Source: Meghimatium bilineatum (taxonomy: Eukaryota; Mollusca; Gastropoda; Stylommatophora; Philomycidae). Taken from it: a stretch of 64,000 bases of DNA. Positions within the stretch are counted from its first letter, which is position 1. The number at the start of each line of letters is the position of its first letter. The stretch covers positions 66,111,591 through 66,175,590 of the forward strand of contig CM067298.1 of NCBI GenBank assembly GCA_034231615.1, given 5' to 3'. Both the position numbers and the translations under genes were made by a program. This document shows, piece after piece, positions 10,961-22,315 of this stretch. The notes beneath the pieces were generated by a model. The model saw nothing but the letters and a program-made list of their open reading frames with translations. It did no database searches and was not told the origin of the DNA.

Positions 10961-11584
10961 GAATTCACTAGCTCAAGTGAAGAGTAGGAAGAAAGTTACG
11001 TGCAGATACAAAATATCATCTACAGACAATAGTGGTTATCGGAGGAGATAAATACATATACCTAGGGAGTGTTGCAGCAAAATACCAAACACACTAACAA
11101 CATCAATACAAGCAAAAAAGAATCGTCTAAAAAGTATTCATTAAGACAAAAACTAACAAGAAACGAATATGACTATTACAAACAGAATAATGATGTAAGA
11201 GAGGGGCAAAGGAAGACGATAATAGAGATAAGATGAGAGAAAGAAAACAGGAGAAAAAAAGATAAACACGGCAAGAACAGAACAGGGAATAAAAGCAAAA
11301 GTATAATAAAGGAAGAAAAATATAAGTGATCTTAAAGAAAAAAACTACTTATCTGAAATACGGTGTAGTCGAACAGCGTTTTTTGTTTTTGTTTGGATGA
11401 AGATTTTTTAGTCGACACTGCGTTTGTTTCTGTTGATGTCGTTAGTGTGTTTTGTATTTTGTTGTAACACTCGCTACGTATCAGTTTTATTTTCCACATT
11501 ACTCTTTGTTGCACCAGTCCTCACACCTGTAGTAACAAGATTGTTCCCTAGCACTAGAAAATGTATCTTTTTGCAGTGATGACT
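10960..11584. other. no feature seen
   Basis: AT-rich sequence, including an A-rich purine stretch at about 11180-11345. No exon recognised. Confidence 0.45.
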
Positions 11585-11712
11585 CCATGCCCTAACTTTT
11601 ATTAGCCATCTACGAAGTCAAGGATAGTCCTCTCAACGGAATTTCAAAAAATTGATGCAACAAATGGTCGTCATCACTTGTGATAGACGAACATTTAGGG
11701 CCTACTTATATT
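11585..11712 (+). repeat. interspersed repeat R, copy 1
   Basis: ATTAGCCATCTACGAA, then GGAATTTCAAAAAATTGATG and TCATCACTTGTGATAGACGA. The same string of blocks occurs at 59638-59745 (ATTAGCCATCTACGAACTAT, TTGAATTTTCAGAAAATGAA, TCATCACTTGTGATGGATGA). Both copies lie downstream of a LINE M copy on the same strand. It contains a short palindromic core TCATCACTTGTGAT. Nature unknown. Confidence 0.7.
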
Positions 11713-13080
11713 TGCACCGTAGTGTTGGTTACTTATAAACTGTATTTACAATTATTGTAATAGTCTTTTTTAAATAATATCACAGAAGATCGAGAGTTAA
11801 CTAAGCTACACGTCACAGCAGTAAGCATACACGACACAGCAGTAAGCATATGCCTACAAATGATGAAATACAAAATTAAACGATAGAGTGCAGCGGGTGT
11901 TATAATATTTAAATGTTCATAAAAGGTTAAACTGTACTAGAAAAAAAACCCAGAAAAATACCACACAAAATCTGAATATGTAATGTTACATTGTTCGCGT
12001 ACACAATATATAGGCCTAATGTATCAGAACCATATAACTCATTTAACAAGCACGTGCCTAATTGATAGAGCCGATAAAAGATATTTTAGTAAGCTCTTTT
12101 GAGTTTGATTTAAATGAGACATAAGAGCATTAACACATTTAACAAGCAGCAGTACAAATCTTAAAATTGTGTAACAATGACAATACACCGGCATTCAGGT
12201 ACTTGAGAGATTTATCAGCCCTTTAGGACTAACCTGTTTCAAGCGATCCCGTTTATGCTTTAGAAGATGATACTATAACTTCGTGACACTTGTGTACATA
12301 TTGGAATATTTTCCATTTTCCTCTTAAATGCATGCTATTGTGATTACTAAGGTTATGTAAGAGCTTCCATTAATGAACTAGATTTTGTGAAAAGTTAATT
12401 CTTCAATTAAATATAATCTGAGAGTGATTCAAAATAAAAAAATATAAAACCGAACACCCTTCCCCCCTCCCAAAATTTAAAAAAAATAGTAGACATGATA
12501 TTAATTTTTAATGTGCGCATTAGATGAAAGTAGTGTGTTGCAGTAATGAAGTGAATAGATATGTTCTATATGGAACTTCGATATCAAATGAAATCATCAA
12601 TTTTGAAGCAAAGCAACAAGTAAATGAAAGTCTTACCAATGACATTTATATTACAATAAAATGAACTATAGGGCCTATATGCACTGTCAAAACATTGTAC
12701 AATGTTTCTTTAAAATACTTAATATTAGCAAACAATCTCCGGCAGAATAGATAAGAGAAACCCATAGACCAGAGTAGTGCCTGCAAAGGTTGAGAGTTTG
12801 ATACTATGAAGGGTTTGTATTTTCTCAAAGACAGTTAAGCAGTTTTTGGTGAGGCACTTCTAGTTCAATAATGGGTGAAATCCATTTATATTATATCAGG
12901 TCAATAAAATATAATAGAGGCTGTAGTGTACGTCATCTTGTCACCAGTAGATTATATTCTATTCTTTTTTTAACTCCATAGTCAATAATATCAAATAGCC
13001 TAGTGTGTTTGAGGAAAGTCACAACACTATAGGCCTAAGCATACAGAAACAGAAGACACCATTGACATGTGTATTCATTA
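11713..13080. other. intronic sequence, no gene seen
   Basis: AT-rich sequence inside an intron of the + strand gene. A short direct repeat (cacgtcacagcagtaagcat / cacgacacagcagtaagcat) lies at 11811-11852. I see no exon and no clear transposon. Confidence 0.5.
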
Positions 13081-13084
13081 AGAT

Positions 13085-14217
13085 AATGACAGACAAAACA
13101 GAGAAGGTTCATAATACAAACAAAAAAGTTTCAGTGTATGCTAAGTCATCCAATAAAGGGAAGATTAAAAAATCTAGCAATGTGGCGACTGAAATGAAGC
13201 AGCTTTATCCACCAAGCTAAATGACTCCGTAGAGAACTTACAGACCTACCTGAAGTTGACAGCTCCTTACGGTATGTACCAGAACAAACCTCTTGGAGTA
13301 AAAGGTATGGAATACCAATACACATTCAGAGCCACGTGAAAGGAATACTAAGCGAGGACGAATAGAACAGTGTGCAGCAAAGGCCAGTCACTCACAGCTT
13401 TCTGGACGTGGAATATCCACAAGACATATGGGTCCTAGTATACACAGATGAGTCAGCACATAAAACAGTGAGGAATGGAGGTGCAGATTTATGTAAAGAA
13501 TATCCATACAAACCTAGAGATAAGACCAGAACACCAACAGGGAAATTCTGCAATAATTATGATGCAGAAATCCAGGCAATTAGGATGACAACTGAAAAAC
13601 TGCTGAACAACCCTGGCCTATAGCCCATGATATTCCTGACAGTTGCAAGATCAGTGCTTCAAGCTCTCCAGTCTTGAAAACTAACAGACTTACAAAAACT
13701 ACTTAATGAACTGTCTTATCAGTATATGGTAACCATACAGTGGATACCCTCTCACTGTGGAATACCAAGAAATCAAAAAGCAAACCAACTGGCTAAGGAA
13801 GGTTCTGCCGAAGACCAACCAGACGTACCACTCACCTACCATCAGAAAAAAACAGATGATCAAGTCAATAAGAAAGCCACAAACACCAACGCAAGATGAC
13901 TATCACATTATGAACAGATCAGAACAAGTTTTAATTCTACACCTCAGAACAGGACACAACTGACTCTGCAATCACATGTATACAAAGTTCAAGATTGGCA
14001 ACACGGCCATGTGTACATGTGGACAGGCAGCACAGAGTGCCAAACATACTTCAAGAATGTTCTGAGTATGAAACGCTGAGGCAGACATATTGGCCAGAGG
14101 AAACAACACTGAAATCAAAGCTATGGGACACTATATGAACTAAAAAGACAGTGAGTTTTATTCAGGAGACAAAATTACAGATATAGACATGTTTCAAGTG
14201 AACGAAAGAAGAAGAGT
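13085..14217 (+). mobile_element. LINE family A, 3' third with RNase H
   Basis: The first part matches the last bases of the window (gtttcagtgtatg, gtcatccaa, atctagcaatg, ggcgactgaa), so it continues where the family A copy at 60981-64000 is cut off. Then come an RNase H start (QDIWVLVYTDESAHKTV, NNYDAEIQAIRMT), its end (TIQWIPSHCGI) and the 3' UTR-like end shared with 53815-54108. The tail is GAAAGAAGAAG. Stops and frameshifts are present. Confidence 0.85.
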
Positions 14218-14300
14218 AGAAGTTTCACACATCAAATCTACAAAAGAAATAATTTCATCAAATTGGCTATAGAATGATATAAACACATAAAACACATACA

Positions 14301-14326
14301 ATTAATATACTATATAGTATATTAAT
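14301..14326. repeat. perfect 26-bp AT palindrome
   Basis: ATTAATATACTAT followed at once by its reverse complement ATAGTATATTAAT, with no spacer. It lies in an AT-rich intron about 190 bp upstream of the first Ig exon. Such a palindrome may be chance in AT-rich DNA or the remains of an element. Confidence 0.8.
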
Positions 14327-14512
14327 AAATAGATTTAACAGAGAGGCTAACTGATTACAGGCATGGATAGATCTGATATAGCTAATAGAAATTTTGTGAA
14401 TTGATCATGAAAATTAAATAGTTTAAACAGAGATCTTCTTGAATATATGCTGCTTCTTCAATTATATGAATTTGTTTCTATAATATAGCTGCTTTTCATT
14501 TATTTTTTGCAG

Positions 14513-14683
14513 CAAAAAGACCTAATATAGTTGTTAAACCACCTGAACGTCTGCAGGTATACAGAGATTTCATCTTTCTGCTAACCTGTCAAGCCTCAGG
14601 CATGCCGCCACCTAGAGTACACTGGTACAGAGATGGTCGGAAATTAACTAGCGAGACCTACCGGGTCTCAGTTCTGTCTTCAG
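14513..14683 (+). CDS. Ig/EGF gene exon: Ig domain, first half
   Basis: Acceptor ttttttgcag, donor TCAG|gtgaaa; phase 1 in and out. The peptide runs AKRPNIVVKPPERLQVYRDF, then FLLTCQASGMPPPRVHWYRD and GRKLTSETYRVSVLSSG. LTCQASGMPPPRVHWYRDG is the classic B-C strand pattern of an I-set Ig domain: the B-strand Cys, the PPP turn and the C-strand Trp. The F-strand Cys comes in the next exon, so an intron splits the domain. Without splicing the frame runs into TGA at 14716-14718. Confidence 0.93.
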
Positions 14684-14984
14684 GTGAAACATACCTTGTA
14701 TATATTGATAGTGTATGAAAAAGTTATTTTGTGAAATAAGTTGTTAGCTACCCCGGTATATAATAGGGCCTACTATCATTTCAATGTGTAACTGGGTGAT
14801 CAGAACAGCATTTTCAAATCATGTAACTTCACTTCTTACCTATTCAAGTTAGCATTTGTTTTGTACTAGATAGTGGGCTAGATTTAGTTGTACTAAATGA
14901 AGGGAGCCTCAAATTCAATACTGAAGAATCAATGACACACAGCTCCAAAATTGTTTTGCCAACAGCAATTTAAAAATAGCTAGA

Positions 14985-15272
14985 TGAAGCCGCAAAAGAA
15001 AGGGACCAGTCTGAATAGCAGAAAAACTGAAGTAATGGTAATAACAAAAAATAAATGTCCTCCAGAATGCACCATCAAAGTAGATGGGATCAGTCTGAAG
15101 CAAGTCAACATATTCAAATATTTGGGTGCATTAACATCAGATGGAAGATGTATTAAAGAAGTCAAATGTAGAATTCCCAGGCAAAGGCAAATTTTGAAAA
15201 GATAAAGACCCCTCTATGTAATATATCTTTGTCAGTTGATGTGAGAGAGTTCTTAGAAGTTATATAGAACCA
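14985..15272 (+). mobile_element. LINE family P, 5' piece of a split copy
   Basis: SRKTEVMVITKNKCPPECTI, ISLKQVNIFKYLGALTSDGR and, after a shift, YIEPILM. These match the finger-to-thumb region of family P (compare KKTEVMVI and FKYLGTTITADGR on the - strand at 33375-34117). The copy is broken at about 15272 and its end resumes at 15756 on the same strand. Confidence 0.8.
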
Positions 15273-15274
15273 AT

Positions 15275-15755
15275 TCTTATGTCTGTCTATCGTCTTTTCT
15301 CTTCTTATGAGGCGCCGCAATATTGAATGACGATCGGTTTTTAGGCTATGGCACGTTTAACCGCTTGATATGCAGTAATACTGAGTCCTGTCAGAATATT
15401 GGTAACTCCTTTAATCCACCCTCTTCTTAGTTTTACTTTGTATCTTGATGTTTCCATTTTCATGGTGTGTGGCCTTGCCGCTGGCCAATAAGGGATCATT
15501 CTCATTAGGAGGCCAAACCATATCAGTCTCTGTTTTTCAATATATTTGACCACTGATGTTGTACCAACAATTCTTGTAATCTCATTTCTCACTTGAAGTC
15601 TTTTTGTTTTGTTTGCTGCTTTTCTTGGATATCTTATTTCACACGTAGTAAGCTTTCTCTCTTGTTTTTTAGTTAGTGTCCATATCTGACATTGATAACA
15701 CAATGTTGGGATGAGTATTGAATTTATGATTTGCCCTTTGGTTTCTATCTGGATA
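15275..15755 (-). mobile_element. LINE family C inserted in LINE P
   Basis: On the - strand: SILIPTLCYQCQIWTLTKKQ, RKLTTCEIRYPRKAANKTKR, VRNEITRIVGTTSVVKYIEK, LMRMIPYWPAARPHTMKMET and a 3' end with aagacgatagacagacat, a degenerate GATA-type tail. The + strand copy at 28020-28515 gives the same peptides (VRNEITRTAGTTSVVKYIQK). It sits between two halves of a family P copy of opposite orientation, so it inserted later. The host copy lost some sequence at the site. Confidence 0.85.
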
Positions 15756-15955
15756 GATGGAACACAGTATAACAACAGGCAAGTTGAAGAGCAAAAGAGG
15801 TAGGGGAAGATCAAGAGAGAAGATGCTTGACAACCTAGCATTGAGGCATGGGAGAACATTGACATCAGAAATGATTGACAGTACATGAAATAGAAGGCTG
15901 TGGAAAGACATGATAACCAAAGACGCCACATGGTATGGGCCATAAGAAGAAGAAG
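15756..15955 (+). mobile_element. LINE family P, 3' piece of the split copy
   Basis: Resumes with ITTGKLKSKRGRGRSREKML, then LALRHGRTLTSEMIDST and a final RLWKDMITKDATWYGP, followed by gaagaagaaga. It matches the end of family P at 4185-4662. Confidence 0.8.
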
Positions 15956-16434
15956 ATAAAGCCTACAACTTTATTGCATGTTATTTGATGCACATCATAG
16001 TTTGACCTCAAATGAGGCACCATTTCCTTACTTTTTCATAACTAGATTTCTCTCAGCCTAACTGTTTCTCTTTTTTTGTATAGAAGCTATTTGGTGCAAT
16101 ACGATATCACAATTTCTTGTAGTGAAACATGGGGGGACACAGCTTTTTTGCATATGGTAGGGTTAGAGTTAAATTGGGAATATTTTGTTTATTGATCTAT
16201 TCATAGGCCCATATGTATCTATGACATGGAGGGTCAACTATAGTGTTGAAAAGAGCGGCACTGCAGATAGACTGTTATGAAGATCAATTATTGTCTATGT
16301 CATCTGACATGATACATGATAGTGACTTGCATCCAAAGATTCTGGGTTCACCTCATGAAATTTCCAATTTCCTTTTGAGCAGATTTGTATAAAATGGATG
16401 TATAAGATTTGATTCCTTGTCAAAAACAATACTG

Positions 16435-16640
16435 CACGGAACTGTCAAATGGGGAAGAAGAAGAGGTAAGAAAATAAAGGCATGGACAGACAACATCAAG
16501 GAATGGACATAACAAGATATTTCCACACTCATCCACATTGCTGAGGATAGAAATCGCTGGAGGATTCTGTGTGCTGAAGTATCCAATGTGGTACCCCTAC
16601 GACCCTGAAGGGTTACAGGTTTATTGATTGATTGTATAAA
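16435..16640 (+). mobile_element. LINE family F, 3' end
   Basis: TVKWGRRRGKKIKAWTDNIK, EWT, then IAEDRNRWRILCAEVSNVVP and LRP before a stop, then ttattgattgattg as tail. The DNIKEWT and VVPLRP signatures mark the C-terminus of a LINE ORF. Related - strand pieces are at 32380-32585 and 49835-49990. Confidence 0.75.
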
Positions 16641-17511
16641 ATGAGTACCTGATTCAGTTGAATAAGACAATACAGCAAGACCTGCACTGGGTGCATCACC
16701 TCAAATAAAGCTAAGAATTAGTACCACAAAGCAGGATACTTATAATACCACTGAATCACAATATGCTATTGGACTAATTTTATCTTATTCATTAATGGTT
16801 TATGAAACAAACAACAGCATTTTCACTCTGGACAGCCATTTATTGGGTTTATTACCAGATGTTGGAGGGTAGTTTTTTCATGCTAATGGCTTCACTACTC
16901 TATGATTTAACATATTCTTCACTCTGGATTGCTCTAAATGGCAATTAATCTTGTGTATAAATATAGGCATAAGTCATATGTATGTTACATACATTATACA
17001 CTGCTGGAGAAATTTTTTAAATATTAAATTATAAAGTAAAATCAGAAATTAAGAGGTTGTGATGAGAACAGGACAATAATCTATTTATCTACAAATCATG
17101 TCTAGGTAGTAGAGATGGATTTTTGACACATTATGAATAAGGGAGAAAACTATAATGGAATACAGGTAAGTACAATCCACAGAATCTACAAGGAATGACA
17201 TATAAGATCTTGAACAACTTGGAAAGATTATGAAAGTTTACTATGATATTCGCATCATATGGAAAGACTTTGGAAAAAAAATTTAAACTGGAGAGAATTT
17301 GTCTGTAGTCTATGCTCTCACGAGAGCCAGGATTTTAAATGACTGACACATTATGTAAAATAAATATGTTAATTAGATGAAATACATAAGCTAAACATCA
17401 TATATATCATATGTGTGTATGTTCGATTATATGTATGTGTGTTTGTGTGTGTGTGCATATACATGCACACACCACACATAGGGTCTATATATTTCTTGTT
17501 TTCATTCACAG
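16641..17511. other. intronic sequence with a GT-rich tract
   Basis: No exon seen. A microsatellite-like GT/GTAT tract lies at about 17410-17460, just upstream of the next Ig exon. Confidence 0.55.
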
Positions 17512-17619
17512 GAGATTTGTTGGTGACCCTTGCGAGAAGATCAGATACTGGACTCTATACATGCGAAGCAATCAATGAGCTTGGTATAGATACAGCCAGT
17601 TCATATGTTAGTATTGCAG
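17512..17619 (+). CDS. Ig/EGF gene exon: Ig domain, second half
   Basis: Acceptor ttcattcacag, donor GCAG|gtttgt; phase 1 in and out, 36 codons counting split ones. The peptide GDLLVTLARRSDTGLYTCEA continues INELGIDTASSYVSIAG. The motif DTGLYTCEAIN with G.D is the E-F-G strand region of an I-set Ig domain and carries the second conserved Cys. Joined to 14513-14683 it gives a complete Ig fold. Followed directly by the second Cys-rich module. Confidence 0.93.
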
Positions 17620-17690
17620 GTTTGTAAGATGAATAATTATGTTAAAGAAGCTACCACGTTTCTTGTTTGGAATATGTGTCTCCCTGCTTA

Positions 17691-17845
17691 TTTTAAAATT
17701 AATTAATCTAAATATTATATCAATAATTAATTTAAATATTAATTTGTTATGGTTAGGGGTTAAAATTAGTTATATTTTATATAGCTAACACTAACCCTAA
17801 ATAAATTTATATTTAAATTAATAAATGATAAACATAAACTGATAA
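17691..17845. repeat. AT-rich foldback with TTAGGG-like core
   Basis: The left arm holds ATTAATTTAAATATTAATTT and GGTTAGGGGTTA. The right arm read in reverse complement gives ATTAATTTAAATATAAATTT and GGGTTAGTGTTAG. The centre is TTATATTTTATATA. It is an imperfect inverted repeat of some 120-150 bp, like a short foldback MITE. The GGTTAGGG cores resemble telomere repeats but occur only once on each arm. Confidence 0.65.
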
Positions 17846-18504
17846 ATTTAGCCAAGGGAAATAATCAAATAGAGGAACACAAGTTCCAAACAAGAACTAC
17901 AACAACTTCTGAGCATCAAAAAATTTCTAGATATAGAAAATGATAATCAAAATTCAGAGATTATTGGATCACCAAGGTAGCATAGGGACTATTTTATACT
18001 GGAAAAAAAACATTTGTTTAAAGTGAATATGTAAAAATGTTATGTTGCCAAATACAGACAATAGTAGTAGTGGTAGTATAATGTGCCACAACAATTAGCC
18101 ATGGAGTGTTGTAGTGGATGCATTAACACATGGAGATCTCATGTGGACAATGTTTAGAATTCAGGGCCTTTCCATTCCTGGGTGCTGTCATTCCAAATAC
18201 ATGTATATAAAGTGATGTTATTAACCCATGTACAACCCATTATCTGATATTTGTACTATTGACAGTTTAACAAGTCTATATTTGTACCATTGAATTTCTT
18301 GCTTATTCATGTTTTATATATTTTACATATAGAATACTAGAAAAATTTATGTCATGTTGACCTGCATGTATGCCCTAGTAGCCTATATTTCATAATATGG
18401 TGAAGTTTTGACTTGGTAGTTGAGTAGTTAGTCGGCACTAATAGTTAGTGTCTCATATTTTATAATTCAGTCAAACTTGCTCATGGTTCACAAGCTAATT
18501 ATTC
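17846..18504. other. intronic sequence, no feature seen
   Basis: AT-rich; no exon or named repeat recognised. Confidence 0.5.
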
Positions 18505-18605
18505 ACTTTATACTGGCAATACAATTAGATGTATTAGTAATGCCAAAACTTCTATAACAGTTCAAAAGCAATGTCCTTTACAGGATATGCTTCAATTACA
18601 TAGGC
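18505..18605 (+). mobile_element. SINE-T tail fragment
   Basis: The blocks tgtattagtaatgcc, aagcaatgtcctttacaggatatg and ttcaattaca match the piece at 22238-22315 and the end of the tRNA-headed SINE at 25966-26161 (gctatgtcctgactaggatatg). Confidence 0.5.
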
Positions 18606-18839
18606 TATAACATAAATTATGATGTCACAGCTGACATATAGGCCTAACCTATATGGTTGCTTTCTCTGTTCTGACAACAGTGAAGGTTCTTTTGCTACAC
18701 AGGTCATGTTCACTGTGAATAGATCAAATATCAAGCACCATGTGAGCATTCTGTCCAAAGTTATTCATCCTGTCAAAAGTTTGTTTGAAGTCCGCCAGTT
18801 TTTCATATATTTGAATGCCTGACTAGGTGGAAAACCCCA

Positions 18840-19830
18840 TATGTCTATACTTCATCCACTCATGTTTGAGTCATTCATTTTTAATTTTGTGGATCATTGA
18901 ATGAGAGCCCATCATAGCAATGACCCTCATTGTTCCACACTTTAAGAAAATTCCTAGCTTGTTCTGGCACCCATAGCTTCTCTGATTCTAGGTATCATTT
19001 CAAGTATCAGATTGACCATTCTTTCCATTGTCTTGCAGATACAACTAATCATGCTTATTGGTCAATAACTGTCAGGCTTCTGTTTGTCCTTGCCTTTCTT
19101 TATGATGCAACATATGAGCACTTCTTTCCATGACTGTGGTACATTGCTTTTACCCCAGCTAGTTGTATATCTGTAGTAATTGCTGCATGTCCCAGGTCCT
19201 AAACATTTTATTGGTGATGCCATTTGGTCCTGGGACTTTCCTATCTTTTAATTTCCTTATAGATACTTTTAGTTCTAACATGAATGGTTTAGACATCACA
19301 TCTAGATAGTCTGTGTTGTTGTTGTTTATTTCTTGACGAATATTTCATAGTTTGCATGCATTTATGGTAATGGTACTTTCTTTTCTATATGATTCTGCAA
19401 GAATGTCTGCTGTTTACTTTCCAATGTAGAGTTTACCTGTATCTTCCAGTGTAATTATTTGTCGCTGAGAATTGATATTATTTATTTGCTTGGTTAGTTT
19501 CAACAATTTTCTTCCTTCCTTTTCAAAGTTTAATATTTTTTTTTTCCCTCCAGCTTCTTTTTTGTGTTTATATTTTTTATTTAGTGAACTTCACTTTTGT
19601 CTTTTGTTGTGTGATATGGTTCTGTTGGGATGGTTGTGTCTCTGCCTTATTATATGCTTCAGCCAGTTCATTCTATATTTTTTTAATGGTATATAAATTT
19701 TCCTCACTACTTTTGGTATTGTATCTTTACCCTTCATTTTAGAATGACAGATAAGCCTCATCCTGTAAAGATCCATTTTCATATATAAGTACATCATCAA
19801 TGTAGTCATATAAAAGGTCATATAAAACTC
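18840..19830 (-). mobile_element. LINE fragment, N-terminal RT region
   Basis: On the - strand the pre-RT region and first RT block appear: TPSQQNHITQQKTKVKFT-like, then KLKDRKVPGPNGITNKMF, the 'K.PGPDGI' RT motif. Frames shift several times. This region is upstream of the parts kept in the other copies, so the family cannot be fixed; C or P are possible. Confidence 0.65.
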
Positions 19831-19962
19831 AAGTAGTTTAACAATTTAAAAAATCATGAATAGCAAAGAATGAAAAGAAATAAAGATACTAGCCTACAGC
19901 CAGAATACAGAAACAAGAGTTATAAGAATGTATTTTAAAATGTCTTGCATGTGCATCCTCAG

Positions 19963-20203
19963 AATATTCTTCTGGTTGTGCTGATGGGACAACAGATGGT
20001 CTTCACATGCATCGTGAAATTCAGGCCTGTTCAGGTGCATGGAAAGGACATGTAAAATATGGAAAATCATTATGTTCTAAAGGCTGGCGGGTATGCAGTC
20101 CACGAAATCAGAAAAACATCAAAGAAATATCAACATATGAGATCTTTGACCTAGCTGGATGTTATGCTTATAATTCAGCATCACAGCGTAACAAGTGTAA
20201 AAG
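19963..20203 (+). CDS. Ig/EGF gene exon: Cys-rich module 2, first half
   Basis: Acceptor gcatcctcag, donor AAAAG|gtagat; phase 1 in, phase 2 out. It reads EYSSGCADGTTDGLHMHREI, QACSGAWKGHVKYGKSLCSK, GWRVCSPRNQ, IFDLAGCYAYNSASQRNKCK. Six of the seven cysteines of module 1's first half line up here and the seventh follows at the start of the next exon (CQSTN). Unlike module 1, the intron between halves is in phase 2, so the junction has shifted by a few codons. Without splicing the frame meets TAG at 20205. Confidence 0.92.
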
Positions 20204-20846
20204 GTAGATAAAGAAGATGCCTAGTTTATGTATTAATCTTCTTGAAATATGATTAGAGGAAAACAAACACCAGTTATAAATTTATAAAGAAAATTTTTAT
20301 TTAGGCCCTATATTAATTATTTAATTTAAATTTTATTAAAATGTATGGTCTTGCATCATTTGGGGCTAAATAATTACTGCTCTCCCTAAATTTATTATCA
20401 AAGAATTGTTAACAAATTTGTTTCCGTCTTCCTACCTTAATTTTATTCAGTATAGGCCTTCTTTGTTTCAAGAAACAATTTTATTTTAAAATGAGTTTAG
20501 GTTTACAAGTAAAAAAAATGTCTTTATTTGAAGTGAGTAGATATTGAAATAATTTACATATATATTATACCTACCTACTTACAACTCATTGTAAAATTTT
20601 TTTTAAAGTATTTATATTTATCAATTTATAATTGATTAGTCTGTTAGGTTATGTTTAGTGTTGTTTTTATCTTAATATGATGCATACTTTTACCTTAAGT
20701 GTATTGTGTGATCTACACTTTTGTATGTAAAATATATACGTACACGTGAACCTGCAAGGGTCTCCCATAGAGTAACCTTTACAGCAATATTTTATAGTGT
20801 AATCTTTACATCATTGATGTAATGTTTTCATAACATTCTTATCTTC
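20204..20846. other. intronic AT-rich sequence
   Basis: No exon or repeat recognised. Confidence 0.55.
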
Positions 20847-21116
20847 TTCTTCTGTGTTTTAAACTCCTGAAGATTAGTAGGATGTATTCAGGTGAACAGA
20901 ATGCTTTGTATCATGGTTTACAACTTTGCTGCAATATCTGCACCTTTCAACCTGACACATCCGGATTCAACATTATTTCTGGGTCACTTTGACCCTATAA
21001 GGGATGGGACATGCAACACCACCTCATAATCTTCTTAGTCACTTCTTATGACATTCATGGAAGATAAACAGTGTTGCTATTCTTTGATCACCTTTCGAGC
21101 TCCAACACACAGGGGT
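20847..21116 (-). mobile_element. SINE2 copy
   Basis: On the + strand it starts tcttcttcttctgtg and continues actcctgaagattagtagga, ctgacacatccggattcaac, gggtcactttgaccctataa, tagtcacttcttatgacatt, and ctttcgagctccaacacaca. Sense is the - strand, with a (GAA)n 3' tail. Other copies: 25612-25893, 29704-30121, 36937-37117. A possible Pol III B box (ggttccgaaagg in the 25.6-kb copy) suggests a tRNA-derived head. Confidence 0.8.
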
Positions 21117-21703
21117 AATGTTTAGAGTACATTTTTTTGACAATGTTGAAAAACTGCTAATTTGGATATTAAAGAGATGACTTAAAGAATATGATCTTAA
21201 GATTTCAAGGCAAAATTCAATTACAAACATTTAAGTTTTTAAGTGTGATTCTTAACATTGATTTATGCATTTATTTTACTGAACTATATAATTTATAGGT
21301 AAGCTCTATATTTATCTGCTGTGTAAGGTTTTTTCTGTTTTTGTAAAAGATGTTATGACTGTACAGCTTTTGTATAGATTTTCATCTCAACCAAGGTTGA
21401 CAGCTATGTATATAGAACAGTTATATCCATGTTTTACTGAAAGTCAGCTAAATAATGGTAACCTGTCATGCATGATGTAAGAGGCAACTAATCACCCCAT
21501 CTCATAAAACAGAAAAGTTAAATATTATCAGAAAATGTGTTCTGCTGAAAGGCACAAATACCACAGCTTAACTGTAAACTAGCAGTACAACATACTTCCA
21601 CTGAAACTGTGAAATGATAATCAATTAGTAGATTGTGTAGGATTGGCAGTAGAGTGGTTAGTGGATTCACCTTACAAACATAACTCAATCGAGCTTGCTC
21701 GTG
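21117..21703. other. intronic sequence, no gene seen
   Basis: Near 21640-21690 the text agagtggttagtgg resembles a tRNA A box, but no full tRNA or SINE head could be made out. No exon. Confidence 0.4.
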
Positions 21704-21860
21704 ATTCTTCTTCTTCGGGTTCATTCTCAAATTCTCTCTTGTAGCAGGACAATGGCCCTACTAGATTTCCAATTGGATATAGTCCAGAGAATGGAAATGC
21801 TTTGTGTCACCATTTTATTTGTGCCAATGGCCCAACATATCCATCTTTGGCAGGGTGATG
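21704..21860 (-). mobile_element. SINE1 copy
   Basis: Blocks on the + strand: ttcttcttcgggttcattct, cttgtagcaggacaatggcc, ctactagatttccaattgga, tagtccagagaatggaaatg, gtgccaatggcccaacatat. The same blocks occur at 24466, 32905, 39664, 44650, 50626 and 60295. Sense is the - strand with a GAA tail. It shares its 3' 150 bp in outline with SINE2. Confidence 0.8.
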
Positions 21861-22237
21861 CAGGGCAGCTCATGGTTCCAATTCAAGCTTTCTCATTGTA
21901 CTGGCAATGTGATTGGGTGTATTCATCCCATAATCATTAAGTGTCAACTCCACAATAAAGGTTGGCTGCAATGGACCTATAACATCCCATCTCTTGCCTT
22001 GGTGCTGCACTCTGCAGACTGTAAAGTTGTCAGTCTCATTATGTTTCTCTCCTGCTTGTATCTCTGTCTACCTCTTGCTCACCTCCTCCCAACTTTATCC
22101 TTGTGTAAGGTCTTCAGCCACATATGTCTTTTAATATGTCCGAAATACATTATTTGTTTGATCGTTATTTACTTTAATAGTTCTTATTTTCATACAAAGT
22201 GTTATTAGAACCTCTTTATTTGTTTTCATCTGATTGG

Positions 22238-22315
22238 ATGTATTAGTAATGCCTACAAATTAAATAATGGTTAAAAAGCTATGTCCAATACAGGATATGA
22301 TTCAATTAATAAACC
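22238..22315 (+). mobile_element. SINE-T tail fragment
   Basis: tgtattagtaatgcctac, agctatgtccaatacaggat and atgattcaatt match 18505-18605. Confidence 0.5.

Noticed and set aside
17691-17845. Interstitial telomere sequence
   Set aside because: Only single GGTTAGGG-like cores in inverted orientation, not a tandem (TTAGGG)n run.
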